Shown here: piece after piece, positions 50,409 to 63,587 of the stretch | Layout of the letters: every line of letters starts with the position of its first letter | Numbering within the stretch: the stretch's first letter is position 1 | Assembly (NCBI RefSeq): GCF_050948175.1 | Contig: NW_027490093.1 | Span: 3,038,001 to 3,102,000 of the forward strand | DNA length: 64,000 bases | DNA from: Xylocopa sonorina | Taxonomy: Eukaryota > Arthropoda > Insecta > Hymenoptera > Apidae | Direction of reading: 5' to 3' | Program-made: the position numbers and the translations under genes | The notes under the pieces: generated by a model | Seen by the model: only the letters and a program-made list of their open reading frames with translations | Told to the model about the DNA's origin: nothing | The model's database searches: none

Positions 50409-52142
50409 CATCATCAAACATAGAAGTGCGATATCACGTTTTAAGAAGCATTAGAACTCTATTGCTTCGATACGTAGTAATCTGCAATCGCAATTTCCTA
50501 GCAAGGAAGTGTCGCAATTACATTCTTTTGAAGTGAATGCGAGGTATACATAACACTCCACAATGAATATCATATCTTATCATGAAACACAGAAATGAGA
50601 TGCGACTTGGCGATTTAAGAAGCATTAGGACTCTAGTGCTTCGATACGTAGATATCTGCAAACGATACTTCCTAGCAAGGAAGTGTCGCATATACATTCT
50701 TTTGAAGTGAGTACGTGGTATACATGACACTCCACAAAGAATATTATATCTTATCACGAAACATAGAAATGAGATGCGATATCGCAATTTAAGAAGCATC
50801 AGAACTCTATAGCTTCGATACGTAGACATCTGTAAACGCTAGTTCCTAGCAAGGAAGTGTCGCATTTACATTCTTTTGAAGTGAATACGAGGTATACATG
50901 GCACTTCGCAATGAATATTATATCTTATCGTGAAACATCGAAATGAGATGCGATATCACGATTCAAGAAGCATTAGAATTATATTACTTCGATACGTACA
51001 CATCTGGAGACGCTATTTCCTAGCAAGGGAGTGTCGCATTTACATTCTTTTGATGTGAATTCGAAGTATACACGACACTTCGCAATGAATATTATATCTT
51101 ATCATGAGACATAGAAATGAGATGCGATATCGCGTTATAAGAAGCATTAGAACCCTATTGCCACGATACGTAGACATCTGCAAATGATATATCCTAGCAA
51201 GGAAGTGTAGCACTTACATTCACTTGAAGCGTGTGCGAGGTATAAGTGACACTTCGCAATGAATATTATATCTTAACGTGAAACATAGAAATGAGATGCG
51301 ACATCTCGTTTTAAGAAGCATTAGAACTCTACTGCTTCGATACGGAGACATCTGCAAACGCTATTTCCTGGCAAGGAAGTGTCGCATTTACATTCGTTTG
51401 AAGTGAATACGAGATATACATGTAACTTCGCAATGAATATTATATCTTATCGTGAAACATAGAAATGAGATGCGATATCACGTTTTGAGAAGCATTAGAA
51501 CTCTATTGCTTCGATATATAGACATCTGCAGTCGCTATTTCCTAGCAAGGAAGTGTCGCATTTACATTCATTTGAAGTGTATACGAGGTGTGCGTAACAC
51601 TTCGCAATGAATATTATATCTTATCATGAAACATAGATGTGTGATGCGATATCGCGTTTCAAGAAACATTAGAACTCTATTGCTTCTATGCGTAGACATC
51701 TGCAAACACTATTTCCTTGCAAGGAAGTGTCGCACTCACATTCATTTGAAGTGAATACGAGGTATACATGACACTTCGCAATGAATATTATATCATATCA
51801 TGAAACTTACAAATGAGATGCGATATCGCGTTTGAAGAAGGAATAGAACTATGTTGCTTCGACACGTTGACATCTGGAAACGCCTTCTCTAGCAAGAAAG
51901 TGTGGCAGTTACATTATTATGAAGTGTAGACGAGGTATACGTAACACTTCGCAATGAATATTATATTTTATCATGAAACATAGAAATGATATGCGCTATC
52001 GCGTTTTAAGAAGCAGTAGAACTCTACTGCTATGATACGCAGACATCTGCAAACGCTATTTCCTAGCAAGGAAGTGTCGCATTTACATTCCTCTGAAGTG
52101 AATACGAGGTATACATGACACTTCGCAATGAATATTATATCT
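50409..52142 (+). repeat. HOR unit 1: A-B-C-D-E-F-G-H-I-J (10-mer, 1734 bp)
   Basis: Diagnostic marks in order are: A GAAGTGCGATATCACG; B GCGACTTGGCG; C GATATCGCAATTTAAG; D GAAACATCGAAATG and TATATTACTTCG; E CGCGTTATAAG; F CTTAACGTGAAAC; G CTTCGATATATAGAC; H CATAGATGTGTGATGCG and TTCCTTGCAAGGAA; I GAAACTTACAAATG and CGCCTTCTCTAGC; J GATATGCGCTATCGCG. Confidence 0.9.
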
Positions 52143-55094
52143 CATCATCAAACATAGAAGTGCGATATCACGTTTTAAGAAGCATTAGAACTCTATTGCT
52201 TCGATACGTAGTAATCTGCAATCGCAATTTCCTAGCAAGGAAGTGTCGCAATTACATTCTTTTGAAGTGAATGCGAGGTATACATAACACTCCACAATGA
52301 ATATCATATCTTATCATGAAACACAGAAATGAGATGCGACTTGGCGATTTAAGAAGCATTAGGACTCTAGTGCTTCGATACGTAGATATCTGCAAACGAT
52401 ACTTCCTAGCAAGGAAGTGTCGCATATACATTCTTTTGTAGTGAGTACGTGGTATACATGACACTCCACAAAGAATATTATATCTTATCACGAAACATAG
52501 AAATGAGATGCGATATCGCAATTTAAGAAGCATCAGAACACTATAGCTTCGATACGTAGACATCTGTAAACGCTAGTTCCTAGCAAGGAAGTGTCGCATT
52601 TACATTCTTTTGAAGTGAATACGAGGTATACATGGCACTTCGCAATGAATATTATATCTTATCGTGAAACATCGAAATGAGATGCGATATCACGATTCAA
52701 GAAGCATTAGAATTATATTACTTCGATACGTACACATCTGGAGACGCTATTTCCTAGCAAGGGAGTGTCGCATTTACATTCTTTTGATGTGAATTCGAAG
52801 TATACACGACACTTCGCAATGAATATTATATCTTATCATGAGACATAGAAATGAGATGCGATATCGCGTTATAAGAAGCATTAGAACCCTATTGCCACGA
52901 TACGTAGACATCTGCAAATGATATATCCTAGCAAGGAAGTGTAGCACTTACATTCACTTGAAGCGTGTGCGAGGTATAAGTGACACTTCGCAATGAATAT
53001 TATATCTTAACGTGAAACATAGAAATGAGATGCGACATCTCGTTTTAAGAAGCATTAGAACTCTACTGCTTCGATACGGAGACATCTGCAAACGCTATTT
53101 CCTGGCAAGGAAGTGTCGCATTTACATTCGTTTGAAGTGAATACGAGATATACATGTAACTTCGCAATGAATATTATATCTTATCGTGAAACATAGAAAT
53201 GAGATGCGATATCACGTTTTGAGAAGCATTAGAACTCTATTGCTTCGATATATAGACATCTGCAGTCGCTATTTCCTAGCAAGGAAGTGTCGCATTTACA
53301 TTCATTTGAAGTGTATACGAGGTGTGCGTAACACTTCGCAATGAATATTATATCTTATCATGAAACATAGATGTGTGATGCGATATCGCGTTTCAAGAAA
53401 CATTAGAACTCTATTGCTTCTATGCGTAGACATCTGCAAACACTATTTCCTTGCAAGGAAGTGTCGCACTCACATACATTTGAAGTGAATACGAGGTATA
53501 CATGGCACTTCGCAATGAATATTATATCTTATCGTGAAACATCGAAATGAGATGCGATATCACGATTCAAGAAGCATTAGAATTATATTACTTCGATACG
53601 TACACATCTGGAGACGCTATTTCCTAGCAAGGGAGTGTCGCATTTACATTCTTTTGATGTGAATTCGAAGTATACACGACACTTCGCAATGAATATTATA
53701 TCTTATCATGAGACATAGAAATGAGATGCGATATCGCGTTATAAGAAGCATTAGAACCCTATTGCCACGATACGTAGACATCTGCAAATGATATATCCTA
53801 GCAAGGAAGTGTAGCACTTACATTCACTTGAAGCGTGTGCGAGGTATAAGTGACACTTCGCAATGAATATTATATCTTAACGTGAAACATAGAAATGAGA
53901 TGCGACATCTCGTTTTAAGAAGCATTAGAACTCTACTGCTTCGATACGGAGACATCTGCAAACGCTATTTCCTGGCAAGGAAGTGTCGCATTTACATTCG
54001 TTTGAAGTGAATACGAGATATACATGTAACTTCGCAATGAATATTATATCTTATCGTGAAACATAGAAATGAGATGCGATATCACGTTTTGAGAAGCATT
54101 AGAACTCTATTGCTTCGATATATAGACATCTGCAGTCGCTATTTCCTAGCAAGGAAGTGTCGCATTTACATTCATTTGAAGTGTATACGAGGTGTGCGTA
54201 ACACTTCGCAATGAATATTATATCTTATAATGAAACATAGAATTGAGATGCGATATCCCGCTTTAAGAAGCATTAGAACTCTATTGCTTCGAAACGTAGA
54301 CATCTGCAAACGCTATTTCCTAGCAAGGAAGTGTCGCACTCACATTCATTTGAAGTGAATACGAGGTATACATGACACTTCGCAATGAATATTATATCTT
54401 GTCATGAAACATAGGAATGAGATGCGATATCCCGATTTGAGAAGCATAAAACTCTATTTCTTCGATACGTAGACATCTACAAACGTTATTTCCTAGCAAG
54501 GAAGTGTAGCATTTGCATTCTTTTGAAGTGTAGACGAGGTATACATATCACTTCGCAATGAATATTGTATCTCATCATGAAACATAGAAATGAGGTGCGA
54601 TATCGCGTTTTAAGGATCATCAGAACACTATTGGTTCGATACGTAGACAACAGCAAACGCTACTTCCTAGCAAGGAAGTCTCGCACTTTCATTCATTTGA
54701 AGTGTATACGAGGTATGCGTAACACTTCGCAATGAGTATTATATCTTATCATGAAACATAGAAATGAGAAGCGATATGACGATTTAAGAAGCATTAGAAC
54801 TCTATTGCTTCGATATATAGACATCTGCAGTCGCTATTTCCTAGCAAGGAAGTGTCGCATTTACATTGATTTGAAGTGTATACGAGGTGTGCGTAACACT
54901 TCGCAATGAATATTATATCTTATCATGAAACATAGATGTGTGATGCGATATCGCGTTTCAAGAAACATTAGAACTCTATTGCTTCTATGCGTAGACATCT
55001 GCAAACACTATTTCCTTGCAAGGAAGTGTCGCACTTACATTCATTTGAAGCGAATACGAGGTATACATGACACTTCGCAATGAATATTATATCT
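52143..55094 (+). repeat. HOR unit 2: A-B-C-D-E-F-G-H-D-E-F-G-K-L-M-N-H (17-mer, 2952 bp)
   Basis: After the first H (near 53380) the sequence starts like an I monomer (CACTCACATACATTTG) but continues as D (GGTATACATGGCACTTCGC), so the H-D join is an in-register I/D hybrid near 53470-53500. K starts with H text and carries GAATTGAGATGCGATATCCC; L has GCATAAAACTCTATTTC; M has GACAACAGCAAACGC; N has GAGAAGCGATATGACG and ends with G text. Confidence 0.88.
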
Positions 55095-56828
55095 CATCAT
55101 CAAACATAGAAGTGCGATATCACGTTTTAAGAAGCATTAGAACTCTATTGCTTAGATACGTAGTAATCTGCAATCGCAATTTCCTAGCAAGGAAGTGTCG
55201 CAATTACATTCTTTTGAAGTGAATGCGAGGTATACATAACACTCCACGATGAATATCATATCTTATCATGATACACAGAAATGAGATGCGACTTGGCGAT
55301 TTAAGAAGCATTAGGACTCTAGTGCTTCGATACGTAGATATCTGCAAACGATACTTCCTAGCAAGGAAGTGTCGCATATACATTCTTTTGAAGTGAGTAC
55401 GTGGTATACATGACACTCCACAAAGAATATTATATCTTATCACGAAACATAGAAATGAGATGCGATATCGCAATTTAAGAAGCATCAGAACTCTATAGCT
55501 TCGATACGTAGACATCTGTAAACGCTAGTTCCTAGCAAGGAAGTGTCGCATTTACATTCTTTTGAAGTGCATACGAGGTATACATGGCACTTCGCAATGA
55601 ATATTTTATCTTATCGTGAAACATCGAAATGAGATGCGATATCACGATTCAAGAAGCATTAGAATTATATTACTTCGATACGTACACATCTGGAGACGCT
55701 ATTTCCTAGCAAGGGAGTGTCGCATTTACATTCTTTTGATGTGAATTCGAAGTATACACGACACTTCGCAATGAATATTATATCTTATCATAAGACATAG
55801 AAATGAGATGCGATATCGCGTTATAAGAAGCATTAGAACCCTATTGCCACGATACGTAGACATCTGCAAATGATATATCCTAGCAAGGAAGTGTAGCACT
55901 TACATTCACTTGAAGCGTGTGCGAGGTATAAGTGACACTTCGCAATGAATATTATATCTTAACGTGAAACATAGAAATGAGATGCGACATCTCGTTTTAA
56001 GAAGCATTAGAACTCTACTGCTTCGATACGGAGACATCTGCAAACGCTATTTCCTGGCAAGGAAGTGTCGCATTTACATTCGTTTGAAGTGAATACGAGA
56101 TATACATGTAACTTCGCAATGAATATTATATCTTATCGTGAAACATAGAAATGAGATGCGATATCACGTTTTGAGAAGCATTAGAACTCTATTGCTTCGA
56201 TATATAGACATCTGCAGTCGCTATTTCCTAGCAAGGAAGTGTCGCATTTACATTCATTTGAAGTGTATACGAGGTGTGCGTAACACTTCGCAATGAATAT
56301 TATATCTTATCATGAAACATAGATGTGTGATGCGATATCGCGTTTCAAGAAACATTAGAACTCTATTGCTTCTATGCGTAGACATCTGCAAACACTATTT
56401 CCTTGCAAGGAAGTGTCGCACTCACATTCATTTGAAGTGAATACGAGGTATACATGACACTTCGCAATGAATATTATATCATATCATGAAACTTACAAAT
56501 GAGATGCGATATCGCGTTTGAAGAAGGAATAGAACTATGTTGCTTCGACACGTTGACATCTGGAAACGCCTTCTCTAGCAAGAAAGTGTGGCAGTTACAT
56601 TATTATGAAGTGTAGACGAGGTATACGTAACACTTCGCAATGAATATTATATTTTATCATGAAACATAGAAATGATATGCGCTATCGCGTTTTAAGAAGC
56701 AGTAGAACTCTACTGCTATGATACGCAGACATCTGCAAACGCTATTTCCTAGCAAGGAAGTGTCGCATTTACATTCCTCTGAAGTGAATACGAGGTATAC
56801 ATGACACTTCGCAATGAATATTATATCT
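55095..56828 (+). repeat. HOR unit 3: A to J (10-mer, 1734 bp)
   Basis: The same monomer order and length as unit 1, with small private differences (for example CTTAGATACGTAG in A and CATGATACACAG in B). Unit 5 shares both of these, which links units 3 and 5. Confidence 0.9.
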
Positions 56829-58736
56829 CATCATCAAACATAGAAGTGCGATATCACGTTTTAAGAAGCATTAGAACTCTATTGCTTCGATACGTAGTAA
56901 TCTGCAATCGCAATTTCCTAGCAAGGAAGTGTCGCAATTACATTCTTTTGAAGTGAATGCGAGGTATACATAACACTCCACAATGAATATCATATCTTAT
57001 CATGAAACACAGAAATGAGATGCGACTTGGCGATTTAAGAAGCATTAGGACTCTAGTGCTTCGATACGTAGATATCTGCAAACGATACTTCCTAGCAAGG
57101 AAGTGTCGCATATACATTCTTTTGTAGTGAGTACGTGGTATACATGACACTCCACAAAGAATATTATATCTTATCACGAAACATAGAAATGAGATGCGAT
57201 ATCGCAATTTAAGAAGCATCAGAACACTATAGCTTCGATACGTAGACATCTGTAAACGCTAGTTCCTAGCAAGGAAGTGTCGCATTTACATTCTTTTGAA
57301 GTGAATACGAGGTATACATGGCACTTCGCAATGAATATTATATCTTATCATGAGACATAGAAATGAGATGCGATATCGCGTTATAAGAAGCATTAGAACC
57401 CTATTGCCACGATACGTAGACATCTGCAAATGATATATCCTAGCAAGGAAGTGTAGCACTTACATTCACTTGAAGCGTGTGCGAGGTATAAGTGACACTT
57501 CGCAATGAATATTATATCTTAACGTGAAACATAGAAATGAGATGCGACATCTCGTTTTAAGAAGCATTAGAACTCTACTGCTTCGATACGGAGACATCTG
57601 CAAACGCTATTTCCTGGCAAGGAAGTGTCGCATTTACATTCGTTTGAAGTGAATACGAGATATACATGTAACTTCGCAATGAATATTATATCTTATCGTG
57701 AAACATAGAAATGAGATGCGATATCACGTTTTGAGAAGCATTAGAACTCTATTGCTTCGATATATAGACATCTGCAGTCGCTATTTCCTAGCAAGGAAGT
57801 GTCGCATTTACATTCATTTGAAGTGTATACGAGGTGTGCGTAACACTTCGCAATGAATATTATATCTTATAATGAAACATAGAATTGAGATGCGATATCC
57901 CGCTTTAAGAAGCATTAGAACTCTATTGCTTCGAAACGTAGACATCTGCAAACGCTATTTCCTAGCAAGGAAGTGTCGCACTCACATTCATTTGAAGTGA
58001 ATACGAGGTATACATGACACTTCGCAATGAATATTATATCTTGTCATGAAACATAGGAATGAGATGCGATATCCCGATTTGAGAAGCATAAAACTCTATT
58101 TCTTCGATACGTAGACATCTACAAACGTTATTTCCTAGCAAGGAAGTGTAGCATTTGCATTCTTTTGAAGTGTAGACGAGGTATACATATCACTTCGCAA
58201 TGAATATTGTATCTCATCATGAAACATAGAAATGAGGTGCGATATCGCGTTTTAAGGATCATCAGAACACTATTGGTTCGATACGTAGACAACAGCAAAC
58301 GCTACTTCCTAGCAAGGAAGTCTCGCACTTTCATTCATTTGAAGTGTATACGAGGTATGCGTAACACTTCGCAATGAGTATTATATCTTATCATGAAACA
58401 TAGAAATGAGAAGCGATATGACGATTTAAGAAGCATTAGAACTCTATTGCTTCGATATATAGACATCTGCAGTCGCTATTTCCTAGCAAGGAAGTGTCGC
58501 ATTTACATTCATTTGAAGTGTATACGAGGTGTGCGTAACACTTCGCAATGAATATTATATCTTATCATGAAACATAGATGTGTGATGCGATATCGCGTTT
58601 CAAGAAACATTAGAACTCTATTGCTTCTATGCGTAGACATCTGCAAACACTATTTCCTTGCAAGGAAGTGTCGCACTTACATTCATTTGAAGCGAATACG
58701 AGGTATACATGACACTTCGCAATGAATATTATATCT
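56829..58736 (+). repeat. HOR unit 4: A-B-C-E-F-G-K-L-M-N-H (11-mer, 1908 bp)
   Basis: This equals unit 2 without a six-monomer stretch (D-E-F-G-H-D). The D-to-E switch is a hybrid near 57320-57350: D-type GGCACTTCGC, then E-type CATGAGACATAG and CGCGTTATAAG. The length difference from unit 2 is 1044 bp, exactly six monomers. Confidence 0.88.
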
Positions 58737-60470
58737 CATCATCAAACATAGAAGTGCGATATCACGTTTTAAGAAGCATTAGAACTTTATTGCTTAGATA
58801 CGTAGTAATCTGCAATCGCAATTTCCTAGCAAGGAAGTGTCGCAATTACATTCTTTTGAAGTGAATGCGAGGTATACATAACACTCCACAATGAATATCA
58901 TATCTTATCATGATACACAGAAATGAGATGCGACTTGGCGATTTAAGAAGCATTAGGACTCTAGTGCTTCGATACGTAGATATCTGCAAACGATACTTCC
59001 TAGCAAGGAAGTGTCGCATATACATTCTTTTGAAGTGAGTACGTGGTATACATGACACTCCACAAAGAATATTATATCTTATCACGAAACATAGAAATGA
59101 GATGCGATATCGCAATTTAAGAAGCATCAGAACTCTATAGCTTCGATACGTAGACATCTGTAAACGCTAGTTCCTAGCAAGGAAGTGTCGCATTTACATT
59201 CTTTTGAAGTGCATACGAGGTATACATGGCACTTCGCAATGAATATTTTATCTTATCGTGAAACATCGAAATGAGATGCGATATCACGATTCAAGAAGCA
59301 TTAGAATTATATTACTTCGATACGTACACATCTGGAGACGCTATTTCCTAGCAAGGGAGTGTCGCATTTACATTCTTTTGATGTGAATTCGAAGTATACA
59401 CGACACTTCGCAATGAATATTATATCTTATCATGAGACATAGAAATGAGATGCGATATCGCGTTATAAGAAGCATTAGAACCCTATTGCCACGATACGTA
59501 GACATCTGCAAATGATATATCCTAGCAAGGAAGTGTAGCACTTACATTCACTTGAAGCGTGTGCGAGGTATAAGTGACACTTCGCAATGAATATTATATC
59601 TTAACGTGAAACATAGAAATGAGATGCGACATCTCGTTTTAAGAAGCATTAGAACTCTACTGCTTCGATACGGAGACATCTGCAAACGCTATTTCCTGGC
59701 AAGGAAGTGTCGCATTTACATTCGTTTGAAGTGAATACGAGATATACATGTAACTTCGCAATGAATATTATATCTTATCGTGAAACATAGAAATGAGATG
59801 CGATATCACGTTTTGAGAAGCATTAGAACTCTATTGCTTCGATATATAGACATCTGCAGTCGCTATTTCCTAGCAAGGGAGTGTCGCATTTACATTCATT
59901 TGAAGTGTATACGAGGTGTGCGTAACACTTCGCAATGAATATTATATCTTATCATGAAACATAGATGTGTGATGCGATATCGCGTTTCAAGAAACATTAG
60001 AACTCTATTGCTTCGATACCTAGACATCTGCAAACACTATTTCCTTGCAAGGAAGTGTCGCACTCACATTCATTTGAAGTGAATACGAGGTATACATTAC
60101 ACTTCGCAATGAATATTATATCATATCATGAAACTTACAAATGAGATGCGATATCGCGTTTGAAGAAGGAATGGAACTATGTTGCTTCGACACGTGGACA
60201 TCTGGAAACGCCTTCTCTAGCAAGGAAGTGTGGCAGTTACATTATTATGAAGTGTAAACGAGGTATACGTAACACTTCGCAATGAATATTATATTTTATC
60301 ATGAAACATAGAAATGATATACGCTATCGCGTTTTAAGAAGCAGTAGAACTCTACTGCTATGATACGCAGACATCTGCAAACGCTATTTCCTAGCAAGGA
60401 AGTGTCGCATTTACATTCCTTTGAAGTGAATACGAGGTATACATGATCCTTCGCAATGAATATTATATCT
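58737..60470 (+). repeat. HOR unit 5: A to J (10-mer, 1734 bp)
   Basis: Like units 1 and 3. It shares CTTAGATACGTAG and CATGATACACAG with unit 3. I and J have a few private changes (GTGGACATCTGG, GATATACGCTATCG). Confidence 0.9.
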
Positions 60471-61339
60471 CATCATCAAACATAGAAGTGTGATGCGATA
60501 TCACGTTTTAAGAAGCATTAGAACTCTATTGCTTCGAAACGTAGATATCTACAAACGCAACTCCCTAGCACGGGAGTGTCGCACTTACATTCATTTAATG
60601 TGTATCCGAGATATGCATGACACTTCGCAATGAATATTATATCTCATGATGAAACATAGAAATGAGATGCGATATCGCGTTTTGAGAAGCATTAGAACTC
60701 TATTGCTTCGATATATAGACATCTGCAGTCGCTATTTCCTAGCAAGGAAGTGTCGCATTTACATTCATTTGAAGTGTATACGAGGTGTGCGTAACACTTC
60801 GCAATGAATATTATATCTTATCATGAAACATAGATGTGTGATGCGATATCGCGTTTCGAGAAACATTAGAACTCTATTGCTTCGATACGTAGACATCTGC
60901 AAACACTATTTCCTTGCAAGGAAGTGTTGCACTCACATTCATTTGAAGTGAATACGAGGTATACATGACACTTCGCAATGAATATTATATCATATCATGA
61001 AACTTACTAATGAGATGCGATATCGCGTTTGAAGAAGGAATAGAACTATGTTGCTTCGACACGTGGACATCTGGAAACGCCTTCTCTAGCAAGGAAGTGT
61101 GGCAGTTACATTATTATGAAGTGTAGACGAGGTATACGTAACACTTCGCAATGAATATTATATTTTATCATGAAACATAGAAATGATATGCGCTATCGCG
61201 TTTTAAGAAGCAGTAGAACTCTACTGCTATGATACGCAGACATCTGCAAACGCTATTTCCTAGCAAGGAAGTGTCGCATTTACATTCCTTTGAAGTGAAT
61301 ACGAGGTATACATGACACTTCGCAATGAATATTATGTCT
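60471..61339 (+). repeat. HOR unit 6: A'-G'-H-I-J (5-mer, 869 bp)
   Basis: A' reads GAAGTGTGATGCGATATCAC, so it keeps 5 bases (TGATG) missing from A in units 1-5. It is followed by a hybrid monomer beginning TTTAATGTGTATCCGAG and ending with the G mark ATATATAGACATCTGCAG, then H, I and J. Confidence 0.85.
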
Positions 61340-61812
61340 CATCATCAAACATAGAAGTGTGATGCGATATCACGTTTTAAGAAGCATTAGAACTCAATTG
61401 CTTCGATACGTAGTATTCTGCAAACGCTATTTCCTAGCAAGGAAGTGTCGCAATTACATTCTTTTGAAGTGAATGCGAGGTATACATAACACTCCACAAT
61501 GAATATCATATCTTATCATGAAACACAGAAATGAGATGCGATTTGGCGATTTAAGAAGCATTAGGACTCTAGTGCTTCGATACGTAGATATCTGCAAACG
61601 ATACTTCCTAGCAAGGAAGTGTCGCATTTACATTCTTTTGAAGTGAGTACGTGGTATACATGACACTCCACAAAGAATATTATATCTTATCACGAAACAT
61701 AGAAATGAGATGCGATATCGCAATTTAAGAAGCATCAGAACTCTATAGCTTCGATATGTAGACATCTGCAAACGCTAGTTCCTAGCAAGGAAGTGTCGCA
61801 TTTACATTCATT
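61340..61812 (+). repeat. HOR unit 7, partial: A''-B-C then loss of order
   Basis: A'' also keeps the 5 bases absent from A. B reads GCGATTTGGCG instead of GCGACTTGGCG, and C has GATATGTAGAC and CTGCAAACGC. After about 61812 the monomers no longer match the A-N set, which defines the right edge of the domain. Confidence 0.83.
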
Positions 61813-63587
61813 TGGAGTATATGCGAGGAATACAATACACTTCGCAACGAATATTATATCTTATCATGGAACATACAAATGAGATGCGACATTGCGATTT
61901 AAGGAGCGTTAGAACACTATTGCTTCGATACGTAGACATCTGAAAACGCTATTTCCTAGCAAGGAAGTGTCGCACTTACATTCATTTGAAGTGAATACGA
62001 GGTACAAATAACACTCCACAATGAATATTATATCTTATCATGAACCATAGAAATGAGATGCTATTTTGCGATTTAAGAAGCATCTGAACTCTATTGCTAC
62101 GATACGTAGACATGTGCAAACGCTATTTCCTAGCAAGGAAGTGTCGCATTTACATTCTTTTGAAGCGAATACAAGGTTTATATAAAACTCCATTATGAAT
62201 ATTATATCTTGTCACGAAACATAGAAATGAGACGCGGTATCCCGTTTGAAGAATCATTAGAACTTTATTGCTACGTTACGTAGACATCTGCAAACGCTAT
62301 TTCCTAGCAAGGAAGAGTCGCATTTACATACCTTCGAAGTGAATACGAGGTATACCTAACACTCCACAATGATTATTATATCTTATCATGAAACATAGAA
62401 ATGAGATGAGTTATGGCGATTTAGAAAGCATTAGAACGCTGTTGCTACGATACGTAGACATCTGCAAACGCTATTTCCTAGCAAGGATGTGTCGAATTTA
62501 CATTCTTTTGAAGTAAATACGAGGTATACATAACACTCCACAATGAATATTATATCTAATCATTGAAACATAGAAATGAGATGCGATATCGCGATTTAAG
62601 AAGAATTAGAAATGTATTGCATCTATAGGGAGACTTCTGCAGGCGCTATTTCGTAGCAAGGAAGCCTCGCATTTACATTCTTTTGAAGTGCATGCGAGGT
62701 ATAAGTAACAATTCGCAATGTATATTATATCTTATCATGAAACATATAAATGAGATGCGCTATGGCGTTTTAAGAAGCATTAGAAATCTATTGCTACGAT
62801 ACGTAGACATCTGCAAACGCTATTTCCGAGCAAGGAAGTGTCGCATGTAAAATCTTTTGAAGTGAATACGGGGTGTACATGACTCTGCACAATGAATATT
62901 ATATCTTATCACGAAACATAGAAATGAGATGCGATAACGGGATGTAAGAAGCATTAGAACACTATTGCTTCAATACGTTGACATCTGGAAACGCTATTTC
63001 CTAGAAAGGAAGTGTCGCATTTACATCCATTTGAAGTGTTACGAGGAATACATAACACTTCCCAATGAATATTATATCTTATCACGGAACATAGAAATGA
63101 TCTGCGATAGCGCGATTTAAGAAGCATTAGAACACTATTTCTTCGATACGTAGACATCTGCCAACGCTAGTTCCTAGCAAGGAAGTGTCGCATTTACATT
63201 CATTTGAACTGTAGACGAGGAATACATAACACTTCGTAATGAATATTATATCTTGTCATGAAACATAGAAATGAGATGCGATATCGTGATTTAAGAAGCA
63301 TAAAACTCTATTTCTTGGATACGTAGACATCTGCAAACGCTATTTCCTAGCAAGGAAGTGTCGCATTTACATTCTTTTGAAGTGAATCCGAGGTATACAC
63401 GACACTTCGCAATGAATATTATATCTTATCATGAAACATAGAAATGAGATGCGATATCTCGTTTTAAGAAGCATTAGAACTCTACTGCTTCTATACGTAG
63501 ACATCTGCAAACGCTATTTCCTAGCTAGGATGTGCCACATTTACATTCTTTTGAAGTGAATACGAGGTATACATAATACTCCACAAT

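Larger units (their letters stand above)
50409..61812 (+). repeat. Higher-order-repeat domain, 11.4 kb
   Basis: Within this interval monomers fall into distinct recurrent types (A-N), so corresponding monomers in different HOR units are far more alike than neighbours are. The A-type anchor CATCATCAAACATAGAAGTG occurs at 50409, 52143, 55095, 56829, 58737, 60471 and 61340. Spacings are 1734, 2952, 1734, 1908, 1734 and 869 bp, that is 10, 17, 10, 11, 10 and 5 monomers. Differences between equivalent units are only scattered single bases by eye. The domain edge is abrupt on both sides. The 103-codon minus-strand frames repeated here come from B- and C-type monomers where GCATATACATTC removes the usual minus-strand stop. 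Confidence 0.93.

Noticed and set aside
50518..59157. Repeated 103-codon minus-strand open frames as a gene family
   Set aside because: They lie wholly in satellite monomers B and C, arise from loss of one recurrent stop, and repeat because the HOR repeats. They have no start context, domain or coding bias.
50409..61812. CRISPR-like regular repeat array
   Set aside because: There are no unique spacers between short repeats; the whole 174-bp unit is homologous from end to end.
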